From positions 62,001-126,000 of the forward strand of contig NZ_URFY01000002.1 of assembly GCF_900547205.1 (NCBI RefSeq): 64,000 nucleotides of DNA, written 5' to 3'. This document shows, one piece after another, positions 25,510 to 33,927 of the stretch. How positions within the stretch are numbered: position 1 is the stretch's first letter; each line of letters begins with the position of its first letter. The position numbers and the translations under genes are program-made. This DNA is from an uncultured Bacteroides sp. (GTDB lineage: Bacteria > Bacteroidota > Bacteroidia > Bacteroidales > Bacteroidaceae). The notes beneath the pieces are model-generated. The model was not told the origin of the DNA. It did not search any database and saw only the letters and a list, made by a program, of their open reading frames with translations.

Positions 25510-27084
25510 CTATTTGATTTCGATTTCTTCCTTCATATCAATCTCCTCTCCATGCGTATCATAGAACACATATTGCAGGAAAGCGAGTTTTTGACTTGGA
25601 ATAACCTTAATGCCGAGTCCGTACTTCATCTGCCACTTTCGTTTCAGGGAAACGAGCCCCTGATTGATGTAAGCGGCTACATACGGATGGACGTGTAACG
25701 AGAATTTCTTTACCTTCAGTTTGTTGACCAGATAATCAATTTTACTCTCTAAAGTGTCCGTAAAGAGAATGGACGACTTGATGGTACCTTTACCGAAGCA
25801 GGTAGGGCAGGTCTCGGACGTGTTGACATCCATCGCCGGACGCACACGCTGGCGCGTAATCTGCATCAGCCCGAATTTGCTGAGCGGCAGAATATTATGC
25901 CGTGCCCTGTCTTTTTGCATATTGGCACACATTCGTTCGTAAAGCTTCTGACGGTTTTCGGCTTCATTCATGTCAATGAAGTCGACGACAATAATACCAC
26001 CCATATCTCTTAATCGCAATTGGCGGGCCAGCTCGTCGGCGGCTCCAAGGTTTACTTCGAGTGCGTTACCTTCCTGCCCGTTGGCATTCTTGGTGCGGTT
26101 ACCGCTGTTCACGTCTACTACGTGAAGCGCCTCAGTGTGCTCAATAATCAGATAGGCACCACTCTTGTAAGAGATTGTTTTACCAAACGATGATTTAATC
26201 TGCTTGGTGATACCGAAATTGTCGTAAATGGGAAGTTGTCCTTTGTACAGTTTTACGATGCCTGCCCTTTCGGGAGCAATCAGGGTTACGTAATCTTTGA
26301 TTTCATTGTACACAGCCTCGTCGTTGACGTGAATATTCTCAAATGATGGGTTGAAGAGGTCGCGCAATAAACCTACGGCGCGGCTGGTTTCTTCATAAAT
26401 CAACGTCGGATACTTGGTGGCTTTCTGTACTTTCACCATTGCATCTTCCCAATGTTTCACTAGGACTCTAAGCTCTCCGTCGAGTTCGGCTACGCGTTTG
26501 CCCTCCGCCACTGTACGTACAATCACACCGAAGTTTTTCGGCTTGATGCTCATTAGCAGTTGTTTCAGGCGGGCACGTTCTTCACCCGATTTAATTTTTT
26601 GAGATACGGAAACCTTATCATTGAAAGGGATAAGCACGAGGTAGCGTCCGGCAAATGATATTTCGGACGTCAGTCGCGGTCCCTTCGTGGAGATTGGTTC
26701 CTTTACGATTTGCACCACTACTTCTTGTCCCACCTTGAGTGTGTTGGATACAGTTCCATCTTTGTCAAGATCGGGAAGCAGGGTTGCTTTGCTGATGGAG
26801 GTCAGCTTCTTCTTGTCGCTTAAAGTCTGCTTTACAAACTTTTCGAGAGAGTTAAATTGAGGTCCAAGGTCAAGATAATGAAGGAAAGCATCTTTCTCGT
26901 AACCAACGTCCACAAAACATGCATTCAGTCCGGGCATCAATTTCTTGATACGTCCCAAATACATATTACCCACGGAGAAAGCGATGTTTCTTCCTTCGCT
27001 CTGAAGTTCCACCAAGCTCTTATCTTCGAGAAGGGCGATGGACACCTCTTTGGGTTGTACGTCAACTACTAGTTCACTTGTCAC
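25510..27084 (-). CDS. rng: Ribonuclease G/E family protein
   Basis: 524-residue endoribonuclease of the Rne/Rng family. An N-terminal S1 RNA-binding region is visible (NMYLGRIKKLMPGLNACFVD, AFLHYLDLG), with a large insert (about residues 85-130) as is common in Bacteroidota. The catalytic DNase I-like domain carries GGIIVVDFIDM and HVVDVNSGNRT, which hold the Mg-binding acidic residues, and the Zn-link CPTCFGKGTI follows. The length fits RNase G and there is no long unstructured RNase E tail. It takes part in rRNA and mRNA processing. It is downstream of HU and a 30-residue ribosome-type protein, but a strong hairpin at 27171-27214 separates it from them. Confidence 0.95.
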   Translation of the reverse strand: MTSELVVDVQPKEVSIALLEDKSLVELQSEGRNIAFSVGNMYLGRIKKLMPGLNACFVDVGYEKDAFLHYLDLGPQFNSLEKFVKQTLSDKKKLTSISKATLLPDLDKDGTVSNTLKVGQEVVVQIVKEPISTKGPRLTSEISFAGRYLVLIPFNDKVSVSQKIKSGEERARLKQLLMSIKPKNFGVIVRTVAEGKRVAELDGELRVLVKHWEDAMVKVQKATKYPTLIYEETSRAVGLLRDLFNPSFENIHVNDEAVYNEIKDYVTLIAPERAGIVKLYKGQLPIYDNFGITKQIKSSFGKTISYKSGAYLIIEHTEALHVVDVNSGNRTKNANGQEGNALEVNLGAADELARQLRLRDMGGIIVVDFIDMNEAENRQKLYERMCANMQKDRARHNILPLSKFGLMQITRQRVRPAMDVNTSETCPTCFGKGTIKSSILFTDTLESKIDYLVNKLKVKKFSLHVHPYVAAYINQGLVSLKRKWQMKYGLGIKVIPSQKLAFLQYVFYDTHGEEIDMKEEIEIK

Positions 27085-27170
27085 TGTTTTGTTTCCTTAT
27101 TATTGATTGAATCTCTTTTATATGAACAACTATTTTGACAAATTGTTCATTTCGGGTTAGCTACTTAAAC

Positions 27171-27214
27171 AAAGAACAAACTTGAAAGACATTTGCTTCG
27201 CAAGTTTGTTCTTT
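27171..27214 (-). terminator. Strong hairpin between small ribosome-type gene and RNase G
   Basis: A perfect 14-bp inverted repeat (27171-27184 with 27201-27214) around a 16-nt loop, with T-rich flanks on the minus strand. It lies 26 bp after the 30-residue gene and 86 bp before the RNase G start, so it is either a terminator or an attenuator in the RNase G leader. A second, smaller stem ATGAACAA/TTGTTCAT is at 27122-27150. Confidence 0.7.
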
Positions 27215-27240
27215 ATTTCTGTGTGATCCAGACTTAAAAA

Positions 27241-27333
27241 TTATTTTTTGCTTTTATGTCTGTTCTTTCTCAGTCTTTTTTTACGCTTGTGCGTTGACAT
27301 TTTATGTCTTTTTTTCTTTTTTCCGCTTGGCAT
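27241..27333 (-). CDS. 30-residue basic AURKAIP1/COX24-type ribosome-associated protein
   Basis: A very short, very basic frame: MPSGKKKKRHKMSTHKRKKR continuing to RHKSKK, with more than half Lys/Arg. Bacteroidota genomes carry such a peptide annotated as AURKAIP1/COX24 domain protein, related to the mitochondrial small-subunit protein mS38, and it is probably a small ribosomal subunit component. Position supports this reading: it lies 34 bp after HU and upstream of RNase G, all on the minus strand. The frame is complete with ATG and TAA. Its composition makes a chance frame unlikely. Confidence 0.8.
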   Translation of the reverse strand: MPSGKKKKRHKMSTHKRKKRLRKNRHKSKK

Positions 27334-27367
27334 AGCTTCACTTTTTATGGGTTAATACTCTTGTTTA

Positions 27368-27643
27368 TTATTTCTTTACTGAAATTGTAAATGTCTTAGC
27401 CGGTTTGAAAGCCGGAATGTTGTGCTCGGGGATAATGATAGTAGTATTCTTAGAAATATTACGAGCTGTCTTCTGTGCTCTTTTCTTTACTACGAAACTA
27501 CCAAATCCACGCAAATACACATTTTCATCATTAGACAACGAATCTCTCACAGCGTTCATAAATGCTTCGACTGTTGTAAGAACTGTCTGCTTGTCAATTC
27601 CAGTTTTCTTTGTAATCTCGTTTACAATATCTGCTTTAGTCAT
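27368..27643 (-). CDS. HU family DNA-binding protein
   Basis: 91-residue histone-like protein. The start MTKADIVNEITKKTGIDKQT, the LRGFGSFVVKKRAQKTARN beta-arm and the PAFKPAKTFTISVK end are all classic HU/IHF features; the arm carries the usual Arg/Lys residues and the tip IIPEHNIPAFKP has the intercalating proline. It compacts and bends DNA as a dimer. A -7 box TATATTTG lies on the minus strand at 27702-27695, 52 bp upstream of the start. It leads a short minus-strand group with the 30-residue basic peptide. Confidence 0.95.
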   Translation of the reverse strand: MTKADIVNEITKKTGIDKQTVLTTVEAFMNAVRDSLSNDENVYLRGFGSFVVKKRAQKTARNISKNTTIIIPEHNIPAFKPAKTFTISVKK

Positions 27644-27694
27644 TTTTCCTTAAAAAAAATATTATTACTATGTTATTGCTAATTTTTTGGACTG

Positions 27695-27702
27695 CAAATA
27701 TA
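27695..27702 (-). promoter_or_regulatory. -7 box for HU gene
   Basis: TATATTTG on the minus strand matches TAnnTTTG; no convincing -33 TTTG is seen at 19-21 bp. Confidence 0.5.
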
Positions 27703-27841
27703 TAGCTTTTTCGTGGCTCTAAAAAATATATTTCGGACTATTTTCTAAAAAAATGGTAGCAGTGGGTTTTCTTAGAGCCAAAAGAGTTACTTTTGTATCG
27801 CTTTCGGACAATATGTACAAGATAAATGTTAGTTTGAGGAA

Positions 27842-28939
27842 ATGAACGAGTTTAGTAAAACGATTATTGAGTGGTATAAGGAGAACAAAAGGGAGCTTCC
27901 GTGGAGGGAATCTTCTGACCCGTATCTGATATGGATTTCGGAGATTATTCTACAACAGACACGTGTGGCGCAAGGATATGATTACTTTGTTCGCTTTATC
28001 GGGCGTTTTCCTAATGTGAAGGCATTGGCAGATGCGGAGGAAGATGAGGTGATGAAGTACTGGCAAGGTTTAGGGTATTATTCCCGTGCACGAAATCTGC
28101 ATGCTGCTGCTAAGAGCATGAATGGTGTTTTTCCGACGACGTATCCGGAAGTGCTGGCTTTGAAAGGAGTGGGGGAATATACGGCGGCGGCTATCTGTTC
28201 TTTTGCTTATGGAATGCCTTATGCCGTGGTGGATGGTAATGTGTATCGGGTACTCTCTCGCTATTTCGGCATTGAAACACCGATTGATTCGACGGAAGGG
28301 AAAAAGTTGTTTGCGGCTTTGGCGGATGAAATGCTGGATAAGAGACATCCAGCACTATATAATCAGGGCATAATGGATTTTGGAGCGATTCAGTGTACAC
28401 CACAGTCGCCCAATTGTATGTTTTGTCCACTGGCGGGGAGTTGTTTGGCATTGTCGAAAGGGATGGTGTCGAAGCTCCCGTTGAAGCAGCATAAGACGAA
28501 GACAAAGAATCGTTATTTTAATTATATATATGTACGTGCGGGCGCGTATACATTTATCAATAAGCGGATGGGAAATGATATCTGGAAGAATCTTTTTGAG
28601 TTTCCGTTGATAGAGACATCTGCTGCTTTGCCTGAGGAGGAATTTCTGGCATTACCGGAGTTTAGAGAGTTGCTGAAGTCGGTGAAGAGGTCGGCGGATA
28701 AATTGATGGATGGGATGCCGATGGTGCGTTCTGTTTGCCGGGAGGTGAAACACGTATTGTCTCACAGAGTGATTTATGCTAATTTCTATGAGTTGACTTT
28801 ACCTGAAGATACGTTTTCGTTTGGTAACTTTCAGAAAATAAAGGCGGAAGAACTAGGGCAATATGCCGTTTCCAGATTAGTGCATGCTTTTATTGAGAAG
28901 TTTCATGATTCCATTGAGAAGATTGCCGATACTAAATAA
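27842..28939 (+). CDS. mutY: A/G-specific adenine glycosylase
   Basis: 365-residue base-excision repair enzyme that removes adenine opposite 8-oxoguanine. The helix-hairpin-helix LKGVGEYTAAAICSFAYG is followed by the catalytic Asp in AVVDGNVYRVLSR. The iron-sulfur loop CTPQSPNCMFCPLAGSC supplies four cysteines. WRESSDPYLIWISEIILQQT at the N-terminus holds the catalytic Glu. The C-terminal NUDIX-like 8-oxoG recognition domain (about residues 230-360) is present. A -7 box TACTTTTG is at 27788-27795. It is followed 87 bp later by ssb. Confidence 0.96.
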   Translation: MNEFSKTIIEWYKENKRELPWRESSDPYLIWISEIILQQTRVAQGYDYFVRFIGRFPNVKALADAEEDEVMKYWQGLGYYSRARNLHAAAKSMNGVFPTTYPEVLALKGVGEYTAAAICSFAYGMPYAVVDGNVYRVLSRYFGIETPIDSTEGKKLFAALADEMLDKRHPALYNQGIMDFGAIQCTPQSPNCMFCPLAGSCLALSKGMVSKLPLKQHKTKTKNRYFNYIYVRAGAYTFINKRMGNDIWKNLFEFPLIETSAALPEEEFLALPEFRELLKSVKRSADKLMDGMPMVRSVCREVKHVLSHRVIYANFYELTLPEDTFSFGNFQKIKAEELGQYAVSRLVHAFIEKFHDSIEKIADTK

Positions 28940-28953
28940 AAGTTTCAACAATT

Positions 28954-28985
28954 CTTGCATCCTATTGTTATTCTGTTTAATTTTG
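28954..28985 (+). promoter_or_regulatory. Promoter for ssb
   Basis: CTTG at 28954-28957, 20 bp spacer, then TAATTTTG at 28978-28985; a good Bacteroides -33/-7 pair 41 bp before the ssb start. Confidence 0.6.
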
Positions 28986-29026
28986 GCAGCAGATTTAGAT
29001 TAACGAATGATAAACTTGATACATAT

Positions 29027-29524
29027 ATGTCAGTAAATAAGGTGATATTGCTTGGTAACGTGGGACAAGACCCGCGAGTGAAATATTTTGATGCCGGTTC
29101 GGCTGTGGCAACTTTCCCGTTGGCAACGACAGAACGCGGCTATACGTTGGCTAATGGGACTCAGATTCCTGATAGGACGGAATGGCATAACATCGTGGCA
29201 TCTAATCGTTTGGCCGAGATTGTAGATAAATATGTTCACAAAGGAGACAAGCTCTATCTGGAAGGAAAGTTAAGAACCCGTTCTTATAATGACCAAACGG
29301 GTGCTACGCGTTATACAACTGAGATTTTTGTGGATAATATGGAAATGCTGACTCCAAAAGGGGCAAATCCCAATGCAGGAGCTGCCACTTCCGGTCAGCA
29401 AACAGCTGCAACCCCAGCACAGCAACCGCAACCGGGACAGCAGCAAACCCAACAAGCGCAGCAGCCACAACAATCGCAGGCGCAAACAGTACAGGACAAC
29501 CCGGCAGATGATTTGCCGTTCTAG
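29027..29524 (+). CDS. ssb: Single-stranded DNA-binding protein
   Basis: 165-residue SSB. The start MSVNKVILLGNVGQDPRVKY is standard; an in-frame upstream extension of 24 codons is rejected because it would cross the promoter and lacks conservation. The OB-fold runs to about residue 105 (GDKLYLEGKLRTRSYND, FVDNMEMLTP). The linker is strikingly glutamine-rich (about residues 125-155, mostly Gln/Ala/Pro), and the acidic tip DDLPF at the C-terminus is the protein-interaction tail. It is placed between mutY and gldE, a common Bacteroidota order. Confidence 0.96.
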   Translation: MSVNKVILLGNVGQDPRVKYFDAGSAVATFPLATTERGYTLANGTQIPDRTEWHNIVASNRLAEIVDKYVHKGDKLYLEGKLRTRSYNDQTGATRYTTEIFVDNMEMLTPKGANPNAGAATSGQQTAATPAQQPQPGQQQTQQAQQPQQSQAQTVQDNPADDLPF

Positions 29525-29536
29525 ATATTGTGGTAG

Positions 29537-29570
29537 TGTGCCAATAGCTTTCCAAATGCTAATTGGCACA
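29537..29570 (+). terminator. Hairpin after ssb
   Basis: Perfect 9-bp stem TGTGCCAAT / ATTGGCACA with a 16-nt loop followed by TTATCTTTTGTTT, 12 bp after the ssb stop. Confidence 0.6.
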
Positions 29571-29601
29571 TTATCTTTTGTTTAACTAAAATACAAACTC
29601 T

Positions 29602-30954
29602 TTGGACTCAGATGGTTATTTAAGCCAATTGGCTGAAATTTTCAACGGTATTACCGTAAACACTCCTTCAATCTCTGCTATTATTGCCATAGTGTTGGCA
29701 GGTGTACTCCTGCTCGCGTCCGGCTTCGCTTCGGCTTCTGAAATAGCTTTCTTTTCGCTTTCTCCTTCGGACCGGAATGATATTGATGAACGTAATCATC
29801 CTTCCGATGAAAAAATAAATGCTCTCTTAGATGATTCCGAGCGCCTGCTTGCTACGATACTAATTACGAATAATTTTGTGAACGTAACCATTATCATGCT
29901 CTGCAACTTCTTCTTTATGAATGTGTTCGTATTCCATTCTCTATTGGCAGAGTTTCTGATACTGACTGTAATCCTAACTTTCCTCTTGTTGTTGTTCGGC
30001 GAAATCATGCCAAAGATATATTCTGCACAGAAAACGTTAGCTTTCTGTCGATTCTCAGCACCTGGGATTTATTTTTTGGAGAAACTGTTCCGTCCTATTG
30101 CCACAGTTCTGGTTCGTTCTACTACCTTTTTGAATAAGCATTTTGCCAAGAAGAATCATAATATTTCCGTTGATGAACTTTCGCACGCTTTGGAGCTCAC
30201 TGATAAGACAGAGCTTACGGAAGAGAATAATATACTGGAAGGCATTATCCGTTTTGGTGGAGAGACAGTGAAGGAAGTGATGACCTCACGTCTGGATATG
30301 GTTGATCTGGATATTCGTGCACCCTTCAAGGAGGTGATGCAATGTATCATTGAAAATGCGTACTCGCGTATTCCTGTCTACACAGGTTCGCGGGATAATA
30401 TAAAAGGAGTGTTATATATCAAAGACCTCCTGCCACACGTCAACAAGGGAGATAACTTTCGTTGGCAGTCATTGATCCGTCCGGCTTACTTCGTGCCGGA
30501 GACGAAGATGATTGACGATCTTCTACGCGATTTTCAGGCGAATAAGATTCATATAGCTATTGTTGTAGACGAATTTGGAGGAACTTCCGGATTGGTGACA
30601 ATGGAAGACATTATTGAGGAAATCGTAGGGGAAATCCATGATGAGTATGATGATGAAGAGCGTACGTATGTGGTATTGAACGACCACACTTGGATATTTG
30701 AAGCAAAAACTCAGCTTACTGACTTTTATAAGATAGCGAAAGTGGATGAAGACGAATTTGAGAAAGTGGTAGGGGATGCCGATACATTGGCGGGTATGTT
30801 GCTTGAAATTAAAGGAGAGTTTCCTGTATTGCATGAGAAGGTGACATACCATAACTATGAGTTTGAGGTATTGGAAATGGATAGTCGTCGCATCCTGAAA
30901 GTAAAGTTTAAGATTCTTCCGAAGGAGTCGGAGACTTCTGGCGAAAAAGAATAA
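29602..30954 (+). CDS. gldE: GldE-like CNNM/CorC transporter-associated protein
   Basis: 450 residues, starting at TTG (no ATG or GTG fits the N-terminus). Domains: DUF21/CNNM membrane part with four helices (about residues 20-180; ASGFASASEIAFFSLSPSD), a pair of CBS domains (about 205-335; VYTGSRDNIKGVLYIKDLL, VDEFGGTSGLVTMEDIIEE) and a CorC_HlyC C-terminal domain (about 350-440). In Bacteroidota this protein sits after ssb and is named GldE for its link to gliding in flavobacteria. Bacteroides do not glide, so the role here is probably divalent cation homeostasis or envelope maintenance. The usual next gene gldD is absent and a phosphopantetheinyl transferase follows. Confidence 0.9.
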   Translation: MDSDGYLSQLAEIFNGITVNTPSISAIIAIVLAGVLLLASGFASASEIAFFSLSPSDRNDIDERNHPSDEKINALLDDSERLLATILITNNFVNVTIIMLCNFFFMNVFVFHSLLAEFLILTVILTFLLLLFGEIMPKIYSAQKTLAFCRFSAPGIYFLEKLFRPIATVLVRSTTFLNKHFAKKNHNISVDELSHALELTDKTELTEENNILEGIIRFGGETVKEVMTSRLDMVDLDIRAPFKEVMQCIIENAYSRIPVYTGSRDNIKGVLYIKDLLPHVNKGDNFRWQSLIRPAYFVPETKMIDDLLRDFQANKIHIAIVVDEFGGTSGLVTMEDIIEEIVGEIHDEYDDEERTYVVLNDHTWIFEAKTQLTDFYKIAKVDEDEFEKVVGDADTLAGMLLEIKGEFPVLHEKVTYHNYEFEVLEMDSRRILKVKFKILPKESETSGEKE

Positions 30955-30970
30955 TCAAGGAATAGATACG

Positions 30971-31636
30971 ATGGCATTATTTCTGGAACACAGAGAAGGT
31001 AACATTCAATGGGCTGTCTGGAAGATGGAAGAATCTCTGGAAGCACTTTTGTTGCTTCTTCCCGATGTGCAAAGAATCACTCGTTCTCAGGAGATACAAC
31101 GTTTTACCTCTGAACGTCGGAAAATGGAATGGTTGTCTGTGCGTGTATTGTTATATTCGATGCTGCAAGAGGATAAAGAAATCAGCTATTCTACTGAGGG
31201 TAAACCTTATCTGGCAGATAACTCTTCATTTATAAGTATTTCTCATACTAAAGGGTATGTGGCTGTAATACTTGGCTCAGTCGCTCCTGTCGGCATTGAT
31301 ATAGAGCAATATGGTCAACGTGTGCATCGGGTATCCGATCGTTATATCCGTCAGGACGAACAGGTAGAACCTTCTCGGAATCTAAATTGGAATAAGGCGA
31401 AAGGAGATATGGGAGATATCACGTGGAGTTTATTATTACACTGGTCTGCCAAAGAAGCAATTTACAAACGTATGGAGGATGCCGATGCTGATCTTCGTAA
31501 ACTTCGATTATCTCATTTTATCCCTGAGAATGAAGGAACATTCCAAGTACAGGAGTTTGTCACAGAATCGCAAAAGGTATATTCGGTTGGCTATTGCATC
31601 TATCCCGACTTTGTGCTGACATGGACGGTGGATTGA
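30971..31636 (+). CDS. 4'-Phosphopantetheinyl transferase superfamily protein
   Basis: 221 residues of the Sfp/AcpT type. The two Mg/CoA motifs are present as VGIDIEQYGQRV and WSAKEAIYK, about 60 residues apart, with FISISHTKGYVAV before them (His of the CoA site). It transfers phosphopantetheine from CoA to a carrier protein, most likely acyl carrier protein or a specialised carrier; no carrier gene is next to it. It starts 16 bp after gldE in what seems one transcript, and is followed by a strong terminator. Confidence 0.9.
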   Translation: MALFLEHREGNIQWAVWKMEESLEALLLLLPDVQRITRSQEIQRFTSERRKMEWLSVRVLLYSMLQEDKEISYSTEGKPYLADNSSFISISHTKGYVAVILGSVAPVGIDIEQYGQRVHRVSDRYIRQDEQVEPSRNLNWNKAKGDMGDITWSLLLHWSAKEAIYKRMEDADADLRKLRLSHFIPENEGTFQVQEFVTESQKVYSVGYCIYPDFVLTWTVD

Positions 31637-31652
31637 ACAGTAATCATACATG

Positions 31653-31709
31653 AATGAACGGTGAATAATAATGGACTTTTCCAAAGATTATTCACCGTTC
31701 ATTTTTTAA
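31653..31709 (+). terminator. Strong terminator after phosphopantetheinyl transferase
   Basis: A perfect 17-bp inverted repeat (31653-31669 with 31687-31703) followed by TTTTTT. It lies between convergent genes and may serve both directions. Confidence 0.88.
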
Positions 31710-31934
31710 TTACTTGTCTTTATCATTGAGTTTATAGCTCAACGCTCCCGACGGACAGTGACCTATTTGGTTAATAAGTTCTTCCGTAGTTGCATTCTCA
31801 ATCTGTACCCACGGTCTTTCTTTGGGGTGATATACATTGGGTAACATATTCACGCAGATTCCGGAATGTATACATAGTTCCGGTTGCCAAACAATGGTCA
31901 ACTCGCCATTAGTATATTCTACTTTCTTTCCCAT
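31710..31934 (-). CDS. YjdI-like 4Fe-4S mono-cluster protein
   Basis: 74-residue protein of the Fer4_19 family. The cysteines lie in WQPELCIHSGICV (two) and GHCPSGAL (one), a short-spaced set expected to hold one iron-sulfur cluster; PWVQIENATTEEL lies between. The ATG giving MGKKVEYTNGEL is chosen; an upstream ATG at 31961 would overlap the preceding gene by 20 bp and add a non-conserved tail. It follows the acetyltransferase by 7 bp. E. coli has the same pair, yjdI and yjdJ, next to each other, so a joint role is likely although no function is known. Confidence 0.85.
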   Translation of the reverse strand: MGKKVEYTNGELTIVWQPELCIHSGICVNMLPNVYHPKERPWVQIENATTEELINQIGHCPSGALSYKLNDKDK

Positions 31935-31941
31935 ATCCTTT

Positions 31942-32241
31942 TTATTGAATATGTTTTCCACGCATTACGATTCGTTTCCACTCCGGATGCTTTTTAATAT
32001 ATCCGGCTATGAACGGGCAAAGTGGAACCAGACGTAAGTCTTGTCGTTCGACATCCGTCAATGCTTTTTCTGCCAGTTGCGAACCTACACCTTTACCTCC
32101 CAGTGAGGCTGGAACTTCAGTGTGCACAAAGTAAATTTCTCCATCCGATTTAATATAGTCTATTTCGGCTATCTTTCCATCGATTTGAAATTCATACCTA
32201 TTATTCTCTTCGTTGTCTATTAGTTTATAATCCTCATTCAT
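31942..32241 (-). CDS. YjdJ-like GNAT-type N-acetyltransferase
   Basis: 99-residue small acetyltransferase-like protein. The acetyl-CoA loop is visible in VPASLGGKGVGSQLAEKAL, and VPLCPFIAGYIKKHPEW is the ending characteristic of this short GNAT family. Small members of this group lack the full GNAT N-terminal half. It is the first gene of the pair with the iron-sulfur protein at 31710. The intergenic stretch 32242-32344 separates it from the end of the broken tryptophanase gene upstream. Confidence 0.85.
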   Translation of the reverse strand: MNEDYKLIDNEENNRYEFQIDGKIAEIDYIKSDGEIYFVHTEVPASLGGKGVGSQLAEKALTDVERQDLRLVPLCPFIAGYIKKHPEWKRIVMRGKHIQ

Positions 32242-32344
32242 AATTTTATGTATTAATTTTGATTATAGTATTAACACTTGCCGAAGATTTTTTGTTTGTG
32301 CATAGATTCAATTCTTATCAGGTGGGGGCAGTTTCCGTTGTCTG

Positions 32345-33711
32345 TTATAGGGATAATCGTTCCAACTGAACCGTGAAATGCCGCATGATGGGAGCTTCCC
32401 ATGCGATGCGAACTCCCCGGGTAATTGTTTCCCTGCGTTCATATACATTTTTGAGAGCAGCAGCCACAACATTCATATGATTGTCTGTGTATACTCTTCG
32501 TGGAATGGCTAGGCGAAGTAGATCAAGCCCATTGAAACGATTTTCATGAGTAATCGGGTCACGGTCGGCAAGTATATACCGCGGATACCGGCTTCGAGAT
32601 AAAGTTCTACGGTCAGTGTCTGTGCCGGAAATTCTTCTTTGGGGACGTGTGTCAGTACTTTGGCAGCATCCACGAAAATAGCATGACCTCCGGCCGGACG
32701 TTGATAGGGTATTCCATAATCATCCAGTTTCTTAGCCAGATACTCCACTTGCTTGATGCGTGTTTCTAAATTATCAAATTCCGTGTTTTCGTCAAGTCCG
32801 ATGGCAAGAGCGTTCATATCTCGTCCGTTCATTCCTCCATAGGTGAGATACCCTTCGTATTGCACACAGAAACCTTTCGCGCCTTCATACCAATCTTTAA
32901 GTCGGGTAGCTATGAATCCACCCATGTTGACAATGCCGTCTTTCTTGGCACTCATAGTCATTCCATCAGCTAGGTCGAACATTTCGCGGGTGATTTCTTT
33001 GATTGATTTATTCTGATATCCCTCTTCTCGCATCTTAATAAAATAAGTATTTTCGGCAAATCGTGCCGAATCGAAAAGTACCGGCTTTCCGTATTTGTCG
33101 GCAATGGCACGCACTTCACGTAGATTCTGCATAGATACGGGCTGACCTACGGCGGTATTGTTAGTAATGGTGATAATAATAAAAGGAATGTGCTCTGCAT
33201 ATTCGGTCAGGGCTTTTTGTAGTTTATCAGGGTCAACATTTCCTTTAAAGGGGATTTCAAGCTGTGTTTGCTTGGCGGCATCGATGGTGCAGTCCAAAGC
33301 GATAGCGTGTCGGCCTTCGATATGTCCTTTGGTGGTATCGAAATGAGAATTGCCGGGTACGATGTCTCCTTCGTGTACCAGATAGGAGAATAGGACATTC
33401 TCTGCCGCTCGCCCCTGATGTGTGGGGATGATGTATTCAAATCCGGTAAGTCTTGTAATGGTGTCTTTCAGTTTGAAGAAGGAGTTTGCACCGGCATAGC
33501 TTTCATCACCTATCATCATGCCTGCCCATTGGCGGTCGCTCATGGCTCCCGTTCCTGAATCCGTAATGAGGTCGATGTATACTTGCTCTGATTTGAGTTG
33601 AAAGACATTGTAATGTGCTTCTCTAATCCATTGCTCGCGTTCTTCACGAGTACTTTTTCGGATGGGTTCTACCATCTTGATTTTCCATGATTCAGCAAAA
33701 GGTAATTCCAT
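32345..33711 (-). pseudogene. tnaA: Tryptophanase gene disrupted by a 13-nt deletion
   Basis: The frame from ATG at 33711 (MELPFAESWKIKMVEPIRKS) encodes an otherwise normal tryptophanase: PLP-lysine segment TMSAKKDGIVNMGG, QGRAAEN phosphate site, HFDTTKGHIE and RPAGGHAIFVDA. After AGIRGI (about residue 376) it shifts and stops at 32509. In another frame the sequence resumes LADRDPITHENRFNGLDLLR and runs through MRHFTVQLERLSL to TAA at 32345. The total span of 1367 bp plus 13 gives exactly 460 codons, the normal size. The missing block is expected to be the EIGx(L/I) stretch. Junction lies within 32567-32580, at a repeated TATA. The product would lack about 80 C-terminal residues, so tryptophan-to-indole cleavage is probably lost. 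A sequencing or assembly error is the alternative. Confidence 0.88.
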
Positions 33712-33856
33712 GATAGTGTGTTTTAGTATTTTATCCGACGAATGTAGGTAAAGTTTGTGTGAAATGCAAGGGATTGCTGACCTTTTGTTAGAAAGCAATA
33801 GTACTTGAAGTTATCAAGAAATCGAAGATTAAGGCATTTTGAGTTAAAGTATATAT

Positions 33857-33898
33857 AACAAAAGGTCACCCCATAGTGATTAGGGACGACCTTTTGTT
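33857..33898 (-). terminator. Terminator of the B12 uptake operon
   Basis: Perfect 11-bp stem AACAAAAGGTC / GACCTTTTGTT with a 20-nt loop, 30 bp after the stop of the last operon gene. T-rich sequence follows on both sides. Confidence 0.75.
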
Positions 33899-33927
33899 TA
33901 TTATTATATTATGGATTTATTGATAGC

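Noticed and set aside
32509..32580. Reading the tryptophanase tail as a genuine alternative C-terminus
   Set aside because: The sequence after the shift has no similarity to tryptophanase, while another frame continues the normal C-terminus without interruption.
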